Positions 38,972 to 46,339 of a stretch of 55,951 bases of DNA are shown piece by piece (within the stretch, counting starts at the first letter, position 1; each line of letters begins with the position of its first letter). This DNA is from Microbacterium sp. (GTDB taxonomy: Bacteria > Actinomycetota > Actinomycetes > Actinomycetales > Microbacteriaceae). Location: positions 1 through 55,951 of the forward strand of contig QFPM01000017.1 in the NCBI GenBank assembly GCA_003248655.1. The letters are read 5' to 3'. The notes below the pieces were generated by a model that was given only the letters and a program-made list of their open reading frames with translations, searched no databases and was not told where the DNA came from. Made by a program: the position numbers and the translations under genes.

Positions 38972-40254
38972 GCCCCACCGAGATGGGCCGCGAAGTGGTC
39001 TGCTGCGGCTTTCTGCATCGTCGGGGTGACATGGCTGTATATGTTCATCGTGGTTGTGATGGTGGAGTGCCCCAGGCGCTCCTGTACTACCTTGGGATGC
39101 TCGCCAAGCTCCAGCAGGAGTGTGGCGTGCGTGTGGCGCAGCCCCTTGATCGTCACGCGGGGCAGCGTCGGGTGTGCCTTGGCGAGCCAGTTCATGCGGC
39201 GATCCCAGCGGCTCGTCATGGCGTCGGGTGAGCGCAGCTTGCCCTCGTCGTCACCGAACACATACGCATCGGCTTTCGCCAAATCGAACGACACTTCGGC
39301 GCGGGCGACCTTGTAGGAGGCGAGCACTTTGAGGGTCGCGGCGTCCACGTCGATCACGCGGGCGGTGCCCGTTTTCGTGGTCTTGGTGGTCGTCCAGTCC
39401 TCGGTGTTCACCGCTCGCAGGATGCTGATGCGCCCGGTCTTGGTGTTGATGTCGTTCCATCTGAGCGCGAGAGCTTCGGAGCGTCGCATCCCGGTGTAGG
39501 CGATCAGTCGCCACAGTGGGAACAGTTCGTCTTGCAGTTCCTTCTCGTTCCAAGTGAGGAACGTCTGTAGCTGCTCGCCCGTCCAGGTCACGATTTCCGG
39601 TTTCTGCGCTCGAACCTGTGACGACTTCGGGGCGTTCACGGTGCGCTTCTTCTTTGCCGGGTTGACTTGGATCAGCCCATCGTCGATTGCGGCGTCGAGG
39701 ATCGCGCCGAGGACGACGTGCACCTTGTGGATGCTGTTGGCCGAGAGTGGTTTGCCTTTGCCGTACTCGTCCTTGCGCCCGCTCTTTTCCAACTCCCGGT
39801 AGTGGGAGCCGATGCGGGTGGCGGTGAGCTTGTCGATCCTGATGCGACCCAGGTCGGGGGTGATGTGGTTACGGATGATCTTCCGATACCCCTTGATCGT
39901 GGAATCGGCCAGCCGCAAGCTCGACATCCAATGCTCGGCGTACACACCGACCGTGGGGGTCTTGCCCTGGAACTTCTCGTTCCTCGCTTTCTTTCGTAGC
40001 GCCTCGGTGAGCGCGGCCTGTGCTTCTTCGAGGTCGATGAACCCGCCACGGGTCAGCCGCTTCTCGCCCAGCTCGGGCTTCTCCGGGTCGATCAGCACAT
40101 AGATTTGGAACTTCCACCGCCGCCCCTCGCGGGTCTGATAGTCGCCCAGCGATCCCTGATGCCGCGACCGGGAACGTCGCTGCTGCTTCTGCTTCACCCC
40201 CTCAACGCTGCTCGCGGCCGCCTCGTCCGGCGGCGGGTGACTGGCTGGTGCCAT
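38968..40254 (-). CDS. int: Tyrosine recombinase (phage-type integrase)
   Basis: 428 residues. N-terminal arm-binding part including a beta-rich region (GSLGDYQTREGRRWKFQIYVLIDPEK), core-binding SAM-like domain (VGVYAEHWMSSLRLADSTIKGY), and a catalytic domain with Arg in AYTGMRRSEALALRW, HxxR as GLRHTHATLLLE, and the nucleophile Tyr in TTMNIYSHV. It catalyses recombination between att sites. ATG 40254 with AAGGAG eight bases upstream; the open frame continues to 40794 but that stretch is antisense to chrA. The gene points toward the tRNA, which is usual. Confidence 0.95.
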   Translation of the reverse strand: MAPASHPPPDEAAASSVEGVKQKQQRRSRSRHQGSLGDYQTREGRRWKFQIYVLIDPEKPELGEKRLTRGGFIDLEEAQAALTEALRKKARNEKFQGKTPTVGVYAEHWMSSLRLADSTIKGYRKIIRNHITPDLGRIRIDKLTATRIGSHYRELEKSGRKDEYGKGKPLSANSIHKVHVVLGAILDAAIDDGLIQVNPAKKKRTVNAPKSSQVRAQKPEIVTWTGEQLQTFLTWNEKELQDELFPLWRLIAYTGMRRSEALALRWNDINTKTGRISILRAVNTEDWTTTKTTKTGTARVIDVDAATLKVLASYKVARAEVSFDLAKADAYVFGDDEGKLRSPDAMTSRWDRRMNWLAKAHPTLPRVTIKGLRHTHATLLLELGEHPKVVQERLGHSTITTTMNIYSHVTPTMQKAAADHFAAHLGGA

Positions 40255-40285
40255 AGACCTTGCTCCTTTCTCTCGTGGTGGTTCG

Positions 40286-40498
40286 CTACTCGAACGCGAG
40301 TGAGGCGTTCGGGTCGAGCTGCAACAACCTGCCGGTGGCGTGTTCCTCACGCGCGGTCTGCACGTCGTGGCGTTCCTGGTACACCTCGCGCGGAGTGACA
40401 CCGACCTGGCCACGGTCGTACTTGGCGAGCATTTCCTCGGCCCAGTGCGCGGAACTGATCGCCTGGAAGCGTTGCTCCTGATGAGCGACGAGCGACGA
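40286..40498 (-). pseudogene. Truncated ORF, 3' remnant upstream of the integrase
   Basis: About 71 codons open on the minus strand, ending in LLQLDPNASLAFE and a TAG at 40286-40288. It contains AISSAHWAEEMLAKYDRGQ and REVYQERHDVQTAREEHATG, which read like real helical protein. There is no start codon; a stop in frame lies a few codons farther upstream, where chrA sequence begins. It ends 31 bases before the integrase ATG and was probably its operon partner. Family not recognised. Confidence 0.6.
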
Positions 40499-40509
40499 TT
40501 GCTGTCGGG

Positions 40510-41256
40510 GTGCTCACTGTCGTGCTGCTCGTACCCGGCCCGCTGACGATGTTCGGCGCGATGGCCTTGGCCGGGATCGCGGGGTTCTTCGTCTGTCGAT
40601 CCCCGAGCACGACCGAGAACGATGAACCGCGTTTCCGGGTGCGCCTGCGGCCCGCAGTCGGATGGTTGAGCCTGGCTGTGTTCGTCATGCTGCTCGCAGG
40701 GTTGCCGATTTTTGCTGTGTTCACCGGCAACGCCACGGTAGGCCTGATTGACACCTTCTATCGTGCGGGGTCGTTCGTGTTCGGCGGCGGGCATGTCGTG
40801 CTCCCGCTTTTGCAGGCTGAGACAGTGCAGACTGGACTGGTGGAGCCGGGTGCGTTCCTCGCGGGGTATGGTGCCGCGCAGGCGGTGCCAGGGCCGCTGT
40901 TCACCTTCGCCGCGTTTCTCGGAGCGGTCACCACGGGCGGCCCGAGTGGGCTGCTCGGCGCATCCATTGCGCTGCTCGCGATCTTTCTGCCGTCTGCGCT
41001 GCTCGTGATGGGGGTGCTGCCCTTCTGGGAGCGGTTGCGTCGTGCGCCGAGAGTGCAGCGTGTGCTGACGGGCGTGAACTCCGGAGTCGTCGGGCTGCTC
41101 GCCGCCGCGCTGTACGACCCCGTATTCACCGCGGGTGTCACGAACGCCGCATCACTCGTCGTCGCGGCACTCGCGTTTGTCGCACTCACGTCCTGGAAAA
41201 CACCGGCATGGGCGGTAGTGCTCGGGGCCGCAGGAGCCGGGGCATTGCTGCTCTGA
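40510..41256 (+). pseudogene. chrA: 5'-truncated chromate transporter (ChrA, C-terminal half)
   Basis: 248 codons remain open from a GTG at 40510. The second CHR domain is recognisable by the motif FGGGHVVLPLLQ and AVPGPLFTFAAFLGA. Full ChrA proteins are near 400 residues with a first CHR domain bearing FGGP; that part is missing. The homologous frame appears to start at about 40498, where the opposing remnant also stops. Half-size CHR proteins do exist as pairs, but no partner is here and no ribosome-binding site is clear, so I call it a pseudogene. Confidence 0.8.
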
Positions 41257-41289
41257 ACGCGCTACGCGGATACTCAGGCGAGGCTGGCC

Positions 41290-41320
41290 TACAATGCGAG
41301 AAGCGTGCCCGCCTGGGAGG
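41290..41320 (+). promoter_or_regulatory. Promoter and ribosome-binding site of the P-type ATPase gene
   Basis: TACAAT (-10 type) at 41290-41295, about 34 bases after the chrA stop, and GGAGG at 41316-41320, eight bases before ATG 41329. No clear -35. Confidence 0.55.
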
Positions 41321-41328
41321 ATTGAAGC

Positions 41329-43287
41329 ATGAGCCGTTTTTCATCTCTGGTCAGGGCATATCCACTCGTGATCGCAACACTGTTGGTGGCTATGATCGGG
41401 TTGGTTCTTTTAGCGACTCCGGCCATTGAGTCGGCCAGCTGGATTGTGGGTGCGTATGCGCTCGTGATTGCCGGGTGGGAGGCGGTCGGGATGATCCGGC
41501 AGCTCATCCGAGGGCACGCCGGGCTCGACATTCTTGCGGTGACGGCGATCACCGCTGCAGTGCTCGTTGGGGAGCCGTGGGCGGCGCTCGTGGTGGTGCT
41601 GATGCTCACCGGCGGGGCGGCCCTCGAAGATTACGCTGAGAACCGTTCGAAGCGGGAACTGACCGCGCTGCTGCGTAAGGCACCCCAGCAGGCCACGCGC
41701 ATCCTCGCCCCAAGCGCACCCGGCGCGGACATGCACGGGCATACTGCCGAGGTCACGACCGAGGACATACCGGTCGAAGAAGTCGAGGTGGGTGATCTGT
41801 TGTTGGTGCGGCCGGGTGCACTCGTGCCTGTGGACTCGATCCTCGTCTCCGAGCACGCCCTGTTCGATGAGTCGTCATTGACCGGTGAAAGTCTGCCCGT
41901 TGAGCGTGACGCGGGAGAGAAAGTGTCGAGCGGTGCGGTGAATGGACAAGCCGCAGTCACCATGCGGGCTGCGGCTCCGGCCGCCGAGAGCGAGTATCAG
42001 CAGATTGTTCGGCTCGTCGAACAAGCCGCGGGGAGCAAAGCCAAAGTCGTGCGGCTCGCAGATCGGTACGCGGTGCCGTTCACAGTGCTCGCGCTCGTGA
42101 TCGCCGGGATCGCGTGGGCGGTTAGTGGAGAGGCTGTCCGGTTTGCCGAGGTGCTGGTGGTGGCGACCCCATGCCCGCTGCTGATCGCCGCGCCGGTCGC
42201 GTTTCTCGGTGGCATGAGCCGTGCCGCGAGGTTCGGGCTGATCGTCAAGGGCGGCGGCACCCTCGAACAGCTTTCACGAGCCCGCTCGGCGGCATTCGAC
42301 AAGACCGGCACCATCACTACCGGCAAGCCAGTGCTCGAACGCCTTCTGCCCGCCGACCGCGCCAGCGAAGACGAGCTGCTGCGTTTCGCAGCCTCAGCGG
42401 AGGTGTACTCCTCTCACGTGCTTGCGGACTCCGTCGTGCAGGCCGCGAAACAGCACGGCTTGTCGCTCGTCGAAGCCGAACATGCCGAGGAGATCGCGAC
42501 AAACGGAGTCGCGGCTGTGTTCCGCACTCCTGACGCACCTGAGGCAGTGACGGTTCGTGTCGGCAAGCCCTCCTGGGTGCGCCACTCCGCGCCGGACCTC
42601 GTGCTGGCAGACCTTGCTCCAGGGGAACTCGCAATCTACGTCTCAGTCGATGGCCGTTTCGCCGGAGCCATCGTCATGCGCGACCAAGTGCGCGAAGAAG
42701 CAGCCCAGGCTCTCCGTCAGCTGAGCGCACTCGGTATCGAGCGTACGCTCATGGTCACCGGAGACGTTGCAGCCACCGCCGAACCCATCGCGCGGCGCCT
42801 TGGAATCAGCGAGGTGCACGCGGAGTGCCGCCCCGGCGACAAAGTTCGCATTGTCAGTAGCGTGCAGCCCCGCCCGCTCATCATGGTCGGTGACGGCCTC
42901 AACGATGCCCCGGTGCTCGCTGCTGCGGATATTGGCTTCGCAATGGGGGCGCGCGGTGCAACCGCAGCATCGGAGTCTGCGGACATCGTGAACCGCTACG
43001 ACACGCTCTCGGCCCTGCCGCGCGCGGTGAGCATCGGCAAGGACACCGTGCGGATCGCACTGCAAAGCATCTGGCTCGGCATCATCATCAGCGTCGGCCT
43101 CATGCTCATCGCCGCCTTCGGGTTCCTCCCAGCACTCCTCGGCGCGTGGCTGCAAGAAGTCGTTGACCTGGTGGCCATCCTCGGCGCACTCCGTGCAGTC
43201 GGCCCACGATCTGAGCGAATCACACGATCATCACCAGTCGCATCGACGGAACAACTTCACTTCAGCACGACCCAAGACAGGAAATGA
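41329..43287 (+). CDS. Heavy-metal P-type ATPase (P1B-like, CPL motif, no N-terminal metal domain)
   Basis: 652 residues. Actuator loop with TGES (DESSLTGESLPV), phosphorylated Asp324 in FDKTGTITTGKP and hinge VGDGLNDAPVLAAADIGFAMG. The membrane metal site reads TPCPLL (Cys282), not the CPC of copper or CPC/CPH exporters, and not the SPC of Co/Zn P1B-4 pumps. The usual HP dipeptide of the N-domain is HV here (His363 in SSHVLA). There is no cysteine-rich HMA domain at the N-terminus. This suggests a divergent subgroup; iron, manganese or cobalt are possible, given the VIT neighbour. The stop overlaps the VIT gene start (ATGA). Confidence 0.9.
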   Translation: MSRFSSLVRAYPLVIATLLVAMIGLVLLATPAIESASWIVGAYALVIAGWEAVGMIRQLIRGHAGLDILAVTAITAAVLVGEPWAALVVVLMLTGGAALEDYAENRSKRELTALLRKAPQQATRILAPSAPGADMHGHTAEVTTEDIPVEEVEVGDLLLVRPGALVPVDSILVSEHALFDESSLTGESLPVERDAGEKVSSGAVNGQAAVTMRAAAPAAESEYQQIVRLVEQAAGSKAKVVRLADRYAVPFTVLALVIAGIAWAVSGEAVRFAEVLVVATPCPLLIAAPVAFLGGMSRAARFGLIVKGGGTLEQLSRARSAAFDKTGTITTGKPVLERLLPADRASEDELLRFAASAEVYSSHVLADSVVQAAKQHGLSLVEAEHAEEIATNGVAAVFRTPDAPEAVTVRVGKPSWVRHSAPDLVLADLAPGELAIYVSVDGRFAGAIVMRDQVREEAAQALRQLSALGIERTLMVTGDVAATAEPIARRLGISEVHAECRPGDKVRIVSSVQPRPLIMVGDGLNDAPVLAAADIGFAMGARGATAASESADIVNRYDTLSALPRAVSIGKDTVRIALQSIWLGIIISVGLMLIAAFGFLPALLGAWLQEVVDLVAILGALRAVGPRSERITRSSPVASTEQLHFSTTQDRK

Positions 43288-44021
43288 ACAATATGGCATC
43301 CGACTCAAGCACCACGCCGCATCCCGGCGAAGCCCACCTGCAGAACGTGGGCCAACGTTTGAACTGGCTACGCGCAGGGGTGCTCGGCGCAAACGACGGC
43401 ATCGTCTCTACCGCGGGTGTCGTCGTCGGTGTCGCTGCCGCTACACCAAACAACGTACTGGCAATCGCGACGGCCGGTATCGCCGCCGTAGTTGCCGGGG
43501 CGTTCTCAATGGCTGGCGGAGAGTATGTTTCGGTGAGCACCCAACGCGACACAGAGAAAGCGCTCATCGCAAAAGAACGGTGGGAGCTCGAAACCATGCC
43601 CGAGGAGGAGCTTGAAGAACTCACCGAGCTCTATCGACAGCGGGGCCTCTCAGATGACCTCGCACATCAGGTCGCGGTGCAGCTTACCGAGACGGACGCT
43701 CTCGCCGCTCACGCAGAGGTCGAACTCGGAATCGACCATGAAGAGTTCACAAGCCCGTGGGCAGCCGCCGTGTCATCGTTCATTGCGTTCGCCGTTGGAG
43801 CGCTGATCCCACTCATCATGATCTTGCTCCCCGTCGGCGGACACCGAGTTTGGATCGCAGCCATCGCAGTTGTGATCGGCCTCTTCCTCACCGGTTGGAT
43901 CAGCGCTGCGCTCGGTGGCGCGCCGCGCGGTCGCGCAATTCTCCGGAACGTGGTCATGGGCTCAGCGACCATGATCGCCACATACGCCATTGGGGCACTC
44001 TTTGGCGTGGCCATCGGATAG
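43284..44021 (+). CDS. VIT1/CCC1-family iron or manganese transporter
   Basis: 245 residues. Landmarks: GANDGIVSTAGVVVGVAAA and FSMAGGEYVSVSTQRDTEKALI, then a cytosolic acidic loop (EELEELTELYRQRGLS...TETDALAAHAEVELGI) that holds metal-binding glutamates in this family, then three membrane helices. VIT/CCC1 proteins move Fe2+ or Mn2+ out of the cytosol. Overlaps the ATPase gene, so the pair is one unit. AGGAA lies before ATG 43284; MASDSS at codon 4 is an alternative start. Confidence 0.92.
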   Translation: MNNMASDSSTTPHPGEAHLQNVGQRLNWLRAGVLGANDGIVSTAGVVVGVAAATPNNVLAIATAGIAAVVAGAFSMAGGEYVSVSTQRDTEKALIAKERWELETMPEEELEELTELYRQRGLSDDLAHQVAVQLTETDALAAHAEVELGIDHEEFTSPWAAAVSSFIAFAVGALIPLIMILLPVGGHRVWIAAIAVVIGLFLTGWISAALGGAPRGRAILRNVVMGSATMIATYAIGALFGVAIG

Positions 44022-44049
44022 GCCGCTTCTCGTGATCCGGCCCGCTTTC

Positions 44050-44070
44050 ATGTGCTAACTCATGTGCTAC
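44050..44070 (+). repeat. Integrase arm-type site pair, right
   Basis: ATGTGCTAA at 44050 and ATGTGCTAC at 44062, direct repeats with the same 12-base spacing and orientation as the left pair at 38951. Between here and the right att copy (to 44187) I see no gene; a perfect DnaA-box nonamer TTATCCACA at 44102-44110 is probably chance. Confidence 0.7.
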
Positions 44071-44187
44071 CGACGCTGCTAGGTTGTGAATCGCGGTGCA
44101 GTTATCCACAGGTGGGCCTCGCAGAAACCGCGGAATCATGCGGCAGAACGCCGATTCACGATTTCGTGTGCGAGGGGGAACGGATCA

Positions 44188-44209
44188 GTTCGGGTCCCCC
44201 CTCGCGCAC
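44188..44209 (+). repeat. attR-type core repeat
   Basis: GTTC-GG-GTCCCCCCTCGCGCAC. It repeats the tRNA-Leu 3' end with two differences and marks the right edge of the island. Confidence 0.9.
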
Positions 44210-44221
44210 ACAGTGTGCTGA

Positions 44222-44251
44222 GCCGCGACATCGTTCATGAACGTGTCGCGG
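44222..44251. terminator. Long hairpin between island edge and GntR gene
   Basis: GCCGCGAC/GTCGCGGC outer stem (44222-44229 and 44244-44251), extended by an inner CGTTC/GAACG stem, with one bulge. It lies where tRNA-Leu transcription would have ended before the island came in, and it also faces the end of the GntR gene, so it may serve both. Followed by TTCGGCTTT. Confidence 0.65.
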
Positions 44252-44260
44252 CTTCGGCTT

Positions 44261-44902
44261 TCAGTCGAGGCCGTGGATGGTCCGCAGCGCGCGCTCGGCG
44301 CCGTCAGCATCCCGCGCCGCGGCGCACGCGCGCATCGTGACGTACGTATCGGCGTTCGCGCGGGGAGTCGCCGTATAGGGCTCCCAGTCACGCAGGTTCC
44401 GGATGATCGCGAAGGATGCCTCGCGGATGACCTGCACCATCGAGTGATTGCCGGTGGTTTTCGTGACGAGCTCGAACAGCGCCGAACACGCATCGAACAG
44501 CTGCGCGTGGTCGTTGTGCTTCGCGGCTTCGGCGGCGACGTCCATCGCCGCTACAATGTGCGCCAGTTCGGCGTCGGTGCCCCGCCGGACGGCTATGCGC
44601 AGGGCGTTTCCCATGACGTATGCCATGAACTCGCCGGTCTCTCTCCGCGCGCGCTCGCTGGGCTCGGTCACGCGGGTGTACTTGCCGACGACGACCTCGA
44701 TGAGGCCGTACCGCTCGAGCCGCTGCAGCGCCTCACGGACGGGCGTGCGCGAAACCCCGAGGCGCGCGGCCAGCTCGGTGTCGCGCACACGCTGACCGGC
44801 CGGGAGGGTGCCGTCGAGGATGGCGGTGCCGATGCGCGTGTAAATCTCATCGCTGAGGATCGTGCCGCCGCCGAGATCGATCGGCGAAAGAGGAGGAGTC
44901 AT
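44261..44902 (-). CDS. GntR-family transcriptional regulator, FCD type
   Basis: 213 residues. Winged HTH about 15-80: EIYTRIGTAILDGTLPAGQRVRDTELAARLGVSRTPVREALQRLERYGLIEV. The C-terminal helical FCD domain (about 90-213) binds a small acid ligand and often a metal. The ATG at 44902 gives the natural N-terminus; the frame opens 19 codons earlier. No obvious target gene adjoins it, so its regulon is unknown. Confidence 0.9.
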   Translation of the reverse strand: MTPPLSPIDLGGGTILSDEIYTRIGTAILDGTLPAGQRVRDTELAARLGVSRTPVREALQRLERYGLIEVVVGKYTRVTEPSERARRETGEFMAYVMGNALRIAVRRGTDAELAHIVAAMDVAAEAAKHNDHAQLFDACSALFELVTKTTGNHSMVQVIREASFAIIRNLRDWEPYTATPRANADTYVTMRACAAARDADGAERALRTIHGLD

Positions 44903-45050
44903 CGCTATGGGGTCTATCCGGGGGAGATGGGGGGAGAGGGGAGGGGTCGAACGCACCAAGCTTACGTTCGAAAGCCGCGTCCTGACGCGGTTCCGGGCTG
45001 ATCTGCGGGCATCCTTGGTGCGCTTGAAAGCTCACTCTCGGAGGATTCTC

Positions 45051-45092
45051 ATGAACGCCACTCCCGCGCGACCCGACAAATCGATACAGTAA
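45051..45092 (+). CDS. Possible 13-residue leader peptide
   Basis: GGAGGA at 45040-45045, 5 bases before an ATG, then MNATPARPDKSIQ and TAA. The Shine-Dalgarno is the best in the whole region, yet the ORF is tiny. It is followed after 40 bases by a 14-bp stem. No run of one regulatory amino acid is present, so classic attenuation is not indicated. Confidence 0.35.
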   Translation: MNATPARPDKSIQ

Positions 45093-45131
45093 ACGCAGTC
45101 ACGCTGAGCGTGGCCTATCCGGGGGGATCCG

Positions 45132-45175
45132 TCGACGCCCGGGCGACGCGCCTAGCGCTGACGCCCGGGCGTCGA
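45132..45175. terminator. 14-bp inverted repeat in the cspA leader
   Basis: TCGACGCCCGGGCG (45132-45145) and CGCCCGGGCGTCGA (45162-45175), perfect, loop 16 bases. Each arm also contains the palindrome GCCCGGGC. There is no U-tract, so it could be a terminator, an attenuator or an RNA thermometer-like structure. Confidence 0.5.
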
Positions 45176-45311
45176 ATGGTTAACGCGAAACGACGGCGTT
45201 GCAACGTTTGTGTCACCATCACAGACACAGTCGCGCGGGCGTCGCCACACCCCGCTAGGTTGGACGATGTCGCCGCACTCGCGTCGACATCGCACGTCAG
45301 TAAGGCAGTTC

Positions 45312-45518
45312 ATGGCAACGCAGGGCACCGTCAAGTGGTTCAACTCGGAGAAGGGTTTCGGGTTCATCGCTCCCGACGAGGGCGGCGCAGACGTCTTCGC
45401 TCACTACTCCGCCATTGAGGCGAGCGGCTACCGCTCGCTCGAGGAGAACCAGCGCGTCGAGTTCGAGATCGCCCAGGGCCCCAAGGGCCTGCAGGCGGAG
45501 AACATCCGACCCATCTGA
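45312..45518 (+). CDS. cspA: Cold-shock protein CspA family
   Basis: 68 residues, a single cold-shock (OB-fold) domain. RNP1 is KGFGFIAP and RNP2 is DVFAHYS; starts MATQGTVKWFNSEKGFGFI. Binds single-stranded RNA and DNA as an RNA chaperone. Long leader upstream, strong terminator downstream. Confidence 0.97.
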   Translation: MATQGTVKWFNSEKGFGFIAPDEGGADVFAHYSAIEASGYRSLEENQRVEFEIAQGPKGLQAENIRPI

Positions 45519-45525
45519 TCCGATC

Positions 45526-45584
45526 GCCCGCCTCGCGGGCGTATCGCTTGCGGCGCCGCACGTCGTTACGACTGCGGCGCCTTT
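45526..45584. terminator. Terminator between cspA and the HAD gene
   Basis: First a small hairpin GCCCGC-CTC-GCGGGC (45526-45540). Then a strong stem GGCGCCGCA/TGCGGCGCC (45552-45560 and 45573-45581) with the inner pair GTCG/CGAC, followed by TTT. It suits termination from cspA and, on the other strand, from the convergent HAD gene. A fragment of the type B repeat (CCGGTGATCGAGTG) follows at about 45602. Confidence 0.8.
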
Positions 45585-45623
45585 GGCGTACCCGCCGGCT
45601 CTCCGGTGATCGAGTGTTGGCGG

Positions 45624-46310
45624 CTACGCGGACGGCGACTCGGGAACGAGCAGCAGGTCGCGCAGCTGGTCGGCGTTGTCGACCGCCGCCGCGGCGCCCT
45701 CCGACTCGTGCGGCCAGCTGAAGCCCCAACGCACGAAGATGACCGGCACACCCTGCGCGGCCCCGCCCTCGACGTCGTGGTGACGGTCGCCGACCAGCAC
45801 CGGACGACTCGTGTCGACGCCCGCGGCGCGGAGCCTCCGCAGCGCTTCGGCGACGATGTCCGACTTCGTCGCGAGGGTCCGCTCGTCCGGCGTCGATCCG
45901 ACAACCGCCTGCAGGTACTGTCGCAGGTCAAAGTGGTCGACGAGCGCCGAGACCTGCACCTCGGGTTTCGAGCTGGCGGTCGCCTGCGCCACTCCCGCGC
46001 CCGCGAGCTCGGCGATGAGCTCGGCGACACCGGGGTAGAGCCGTACATCGGTCGTGTACCCGTCGGCCTTGCCGAGCGTGCGATAGTACGCGACGGCTTC
46101 GCTGGCCTCGTCGGGCGTCATTCCGACGTTCTCCTGGAACGAGTCGAACATGGGAGGCCCGATCCAGTGCACGAGCTCCGCCCGCGTCGGCGCAGGCCTG
46201 CCGAAGTGCTCGAGCGCGACGGTCAGTCGTCGCAGGATGCCGACGGACGCATCGACGACCGTGCCGTCGATGTCCCACAGCGCACACGTCCAGGGCGATG
46301 TCAGCGGCAT
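45624..46310 (-). CDS. HAD-superfamily hydrolase, phosphoglycolate-phosphatase-like
   Basis: 228 residues. Motif I DIDGTVVD with the nucleophile Asp, motif II as TASSKPE, a conserved Lys (LATKSDIV) and motif IV as LVGDRHHDVEGG. A four-helix cap (TVALEHFGRPAPTRAELVHWIG) is of the Gph type. Leaderless-type start: TAGGCT on the minus strand (46317-46322) is 6 bases before ATG 46310. Substrate is a small phosphate ester, not identifiable further. Confidence 0.9.
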   Translation of the reverse strand: MPLTSPWTCALWDIDGTVVDASVGILRRLTVALEHFGRPAPTRAELVHWIGPPMFDSFQENVGMTPDEASEAVAYYRTLGKADGYTTDVRLYPGVAELIAELAGAGVAQATASSKPEVQVSALVDHFDLRQYLQAVVGSTPDERTLATKSDIVAEALRRLRAAGVDTSRPVLVGDRHHDVEGGAAQGVPVIFVRWGFSWPHESEGAAAAVDNADQLRDLLLVPESPSA

Positions 46311-46339
46311 CCTGCCAGCCTATCCGCGCGCGCGGTGGG

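Larger units (their letters stand above)
38868..44209. mobile_element. Genomic island in tRNA-Leu(CAG), about 5.3 kb
   Basis: Bounded by att repeats at 38868-38889 and 44188-44209 (20 of 22 identical, including 16 consecutive bases). It carries a tyrosine integrase next to the tRNA, matching arm-type repeats just inside both ends, a truncated unknown ORF meeting a truncated chrA, a P1B-type ATPase and a VIT/CCC1 transporter. No conjugation, replication or excisionase genes remain, so it is probably a deletion derivative of a larger element. It interrupts a neighbourhood that would otherwise run tRNA-Leu, hairpin terminator, GntR gene. Confidence 0.9.
44903..45311. other. 409-base leader region before cspA
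   Basis: No gene of normal size. It contains a strong ribosome-binding site with a 13-codon ORF (45051-45092) and a large inverted repeat (45132-45175). The long structured leader is consistent with cold-shock control of cspA, whose mRNAs often have long 5' regions, but the transcription start cannot be seen. Confidence 0.55.

Noticed and set aside
40510..41256. Functional half-size chromate transporter
   Set aside because: Half-size CHR proteins act as pairs and the partner is missing; the 5' end coincides with a breakpoint shared with another truncated ORF and no clear ribosome-binding site precedes the GTG.
44102..44110. Perfect DnaA box in the right end of the island as an island replication origin
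   Set aside because: Single box, no iterons, no replication gene in the island; chance is the simpler reading.
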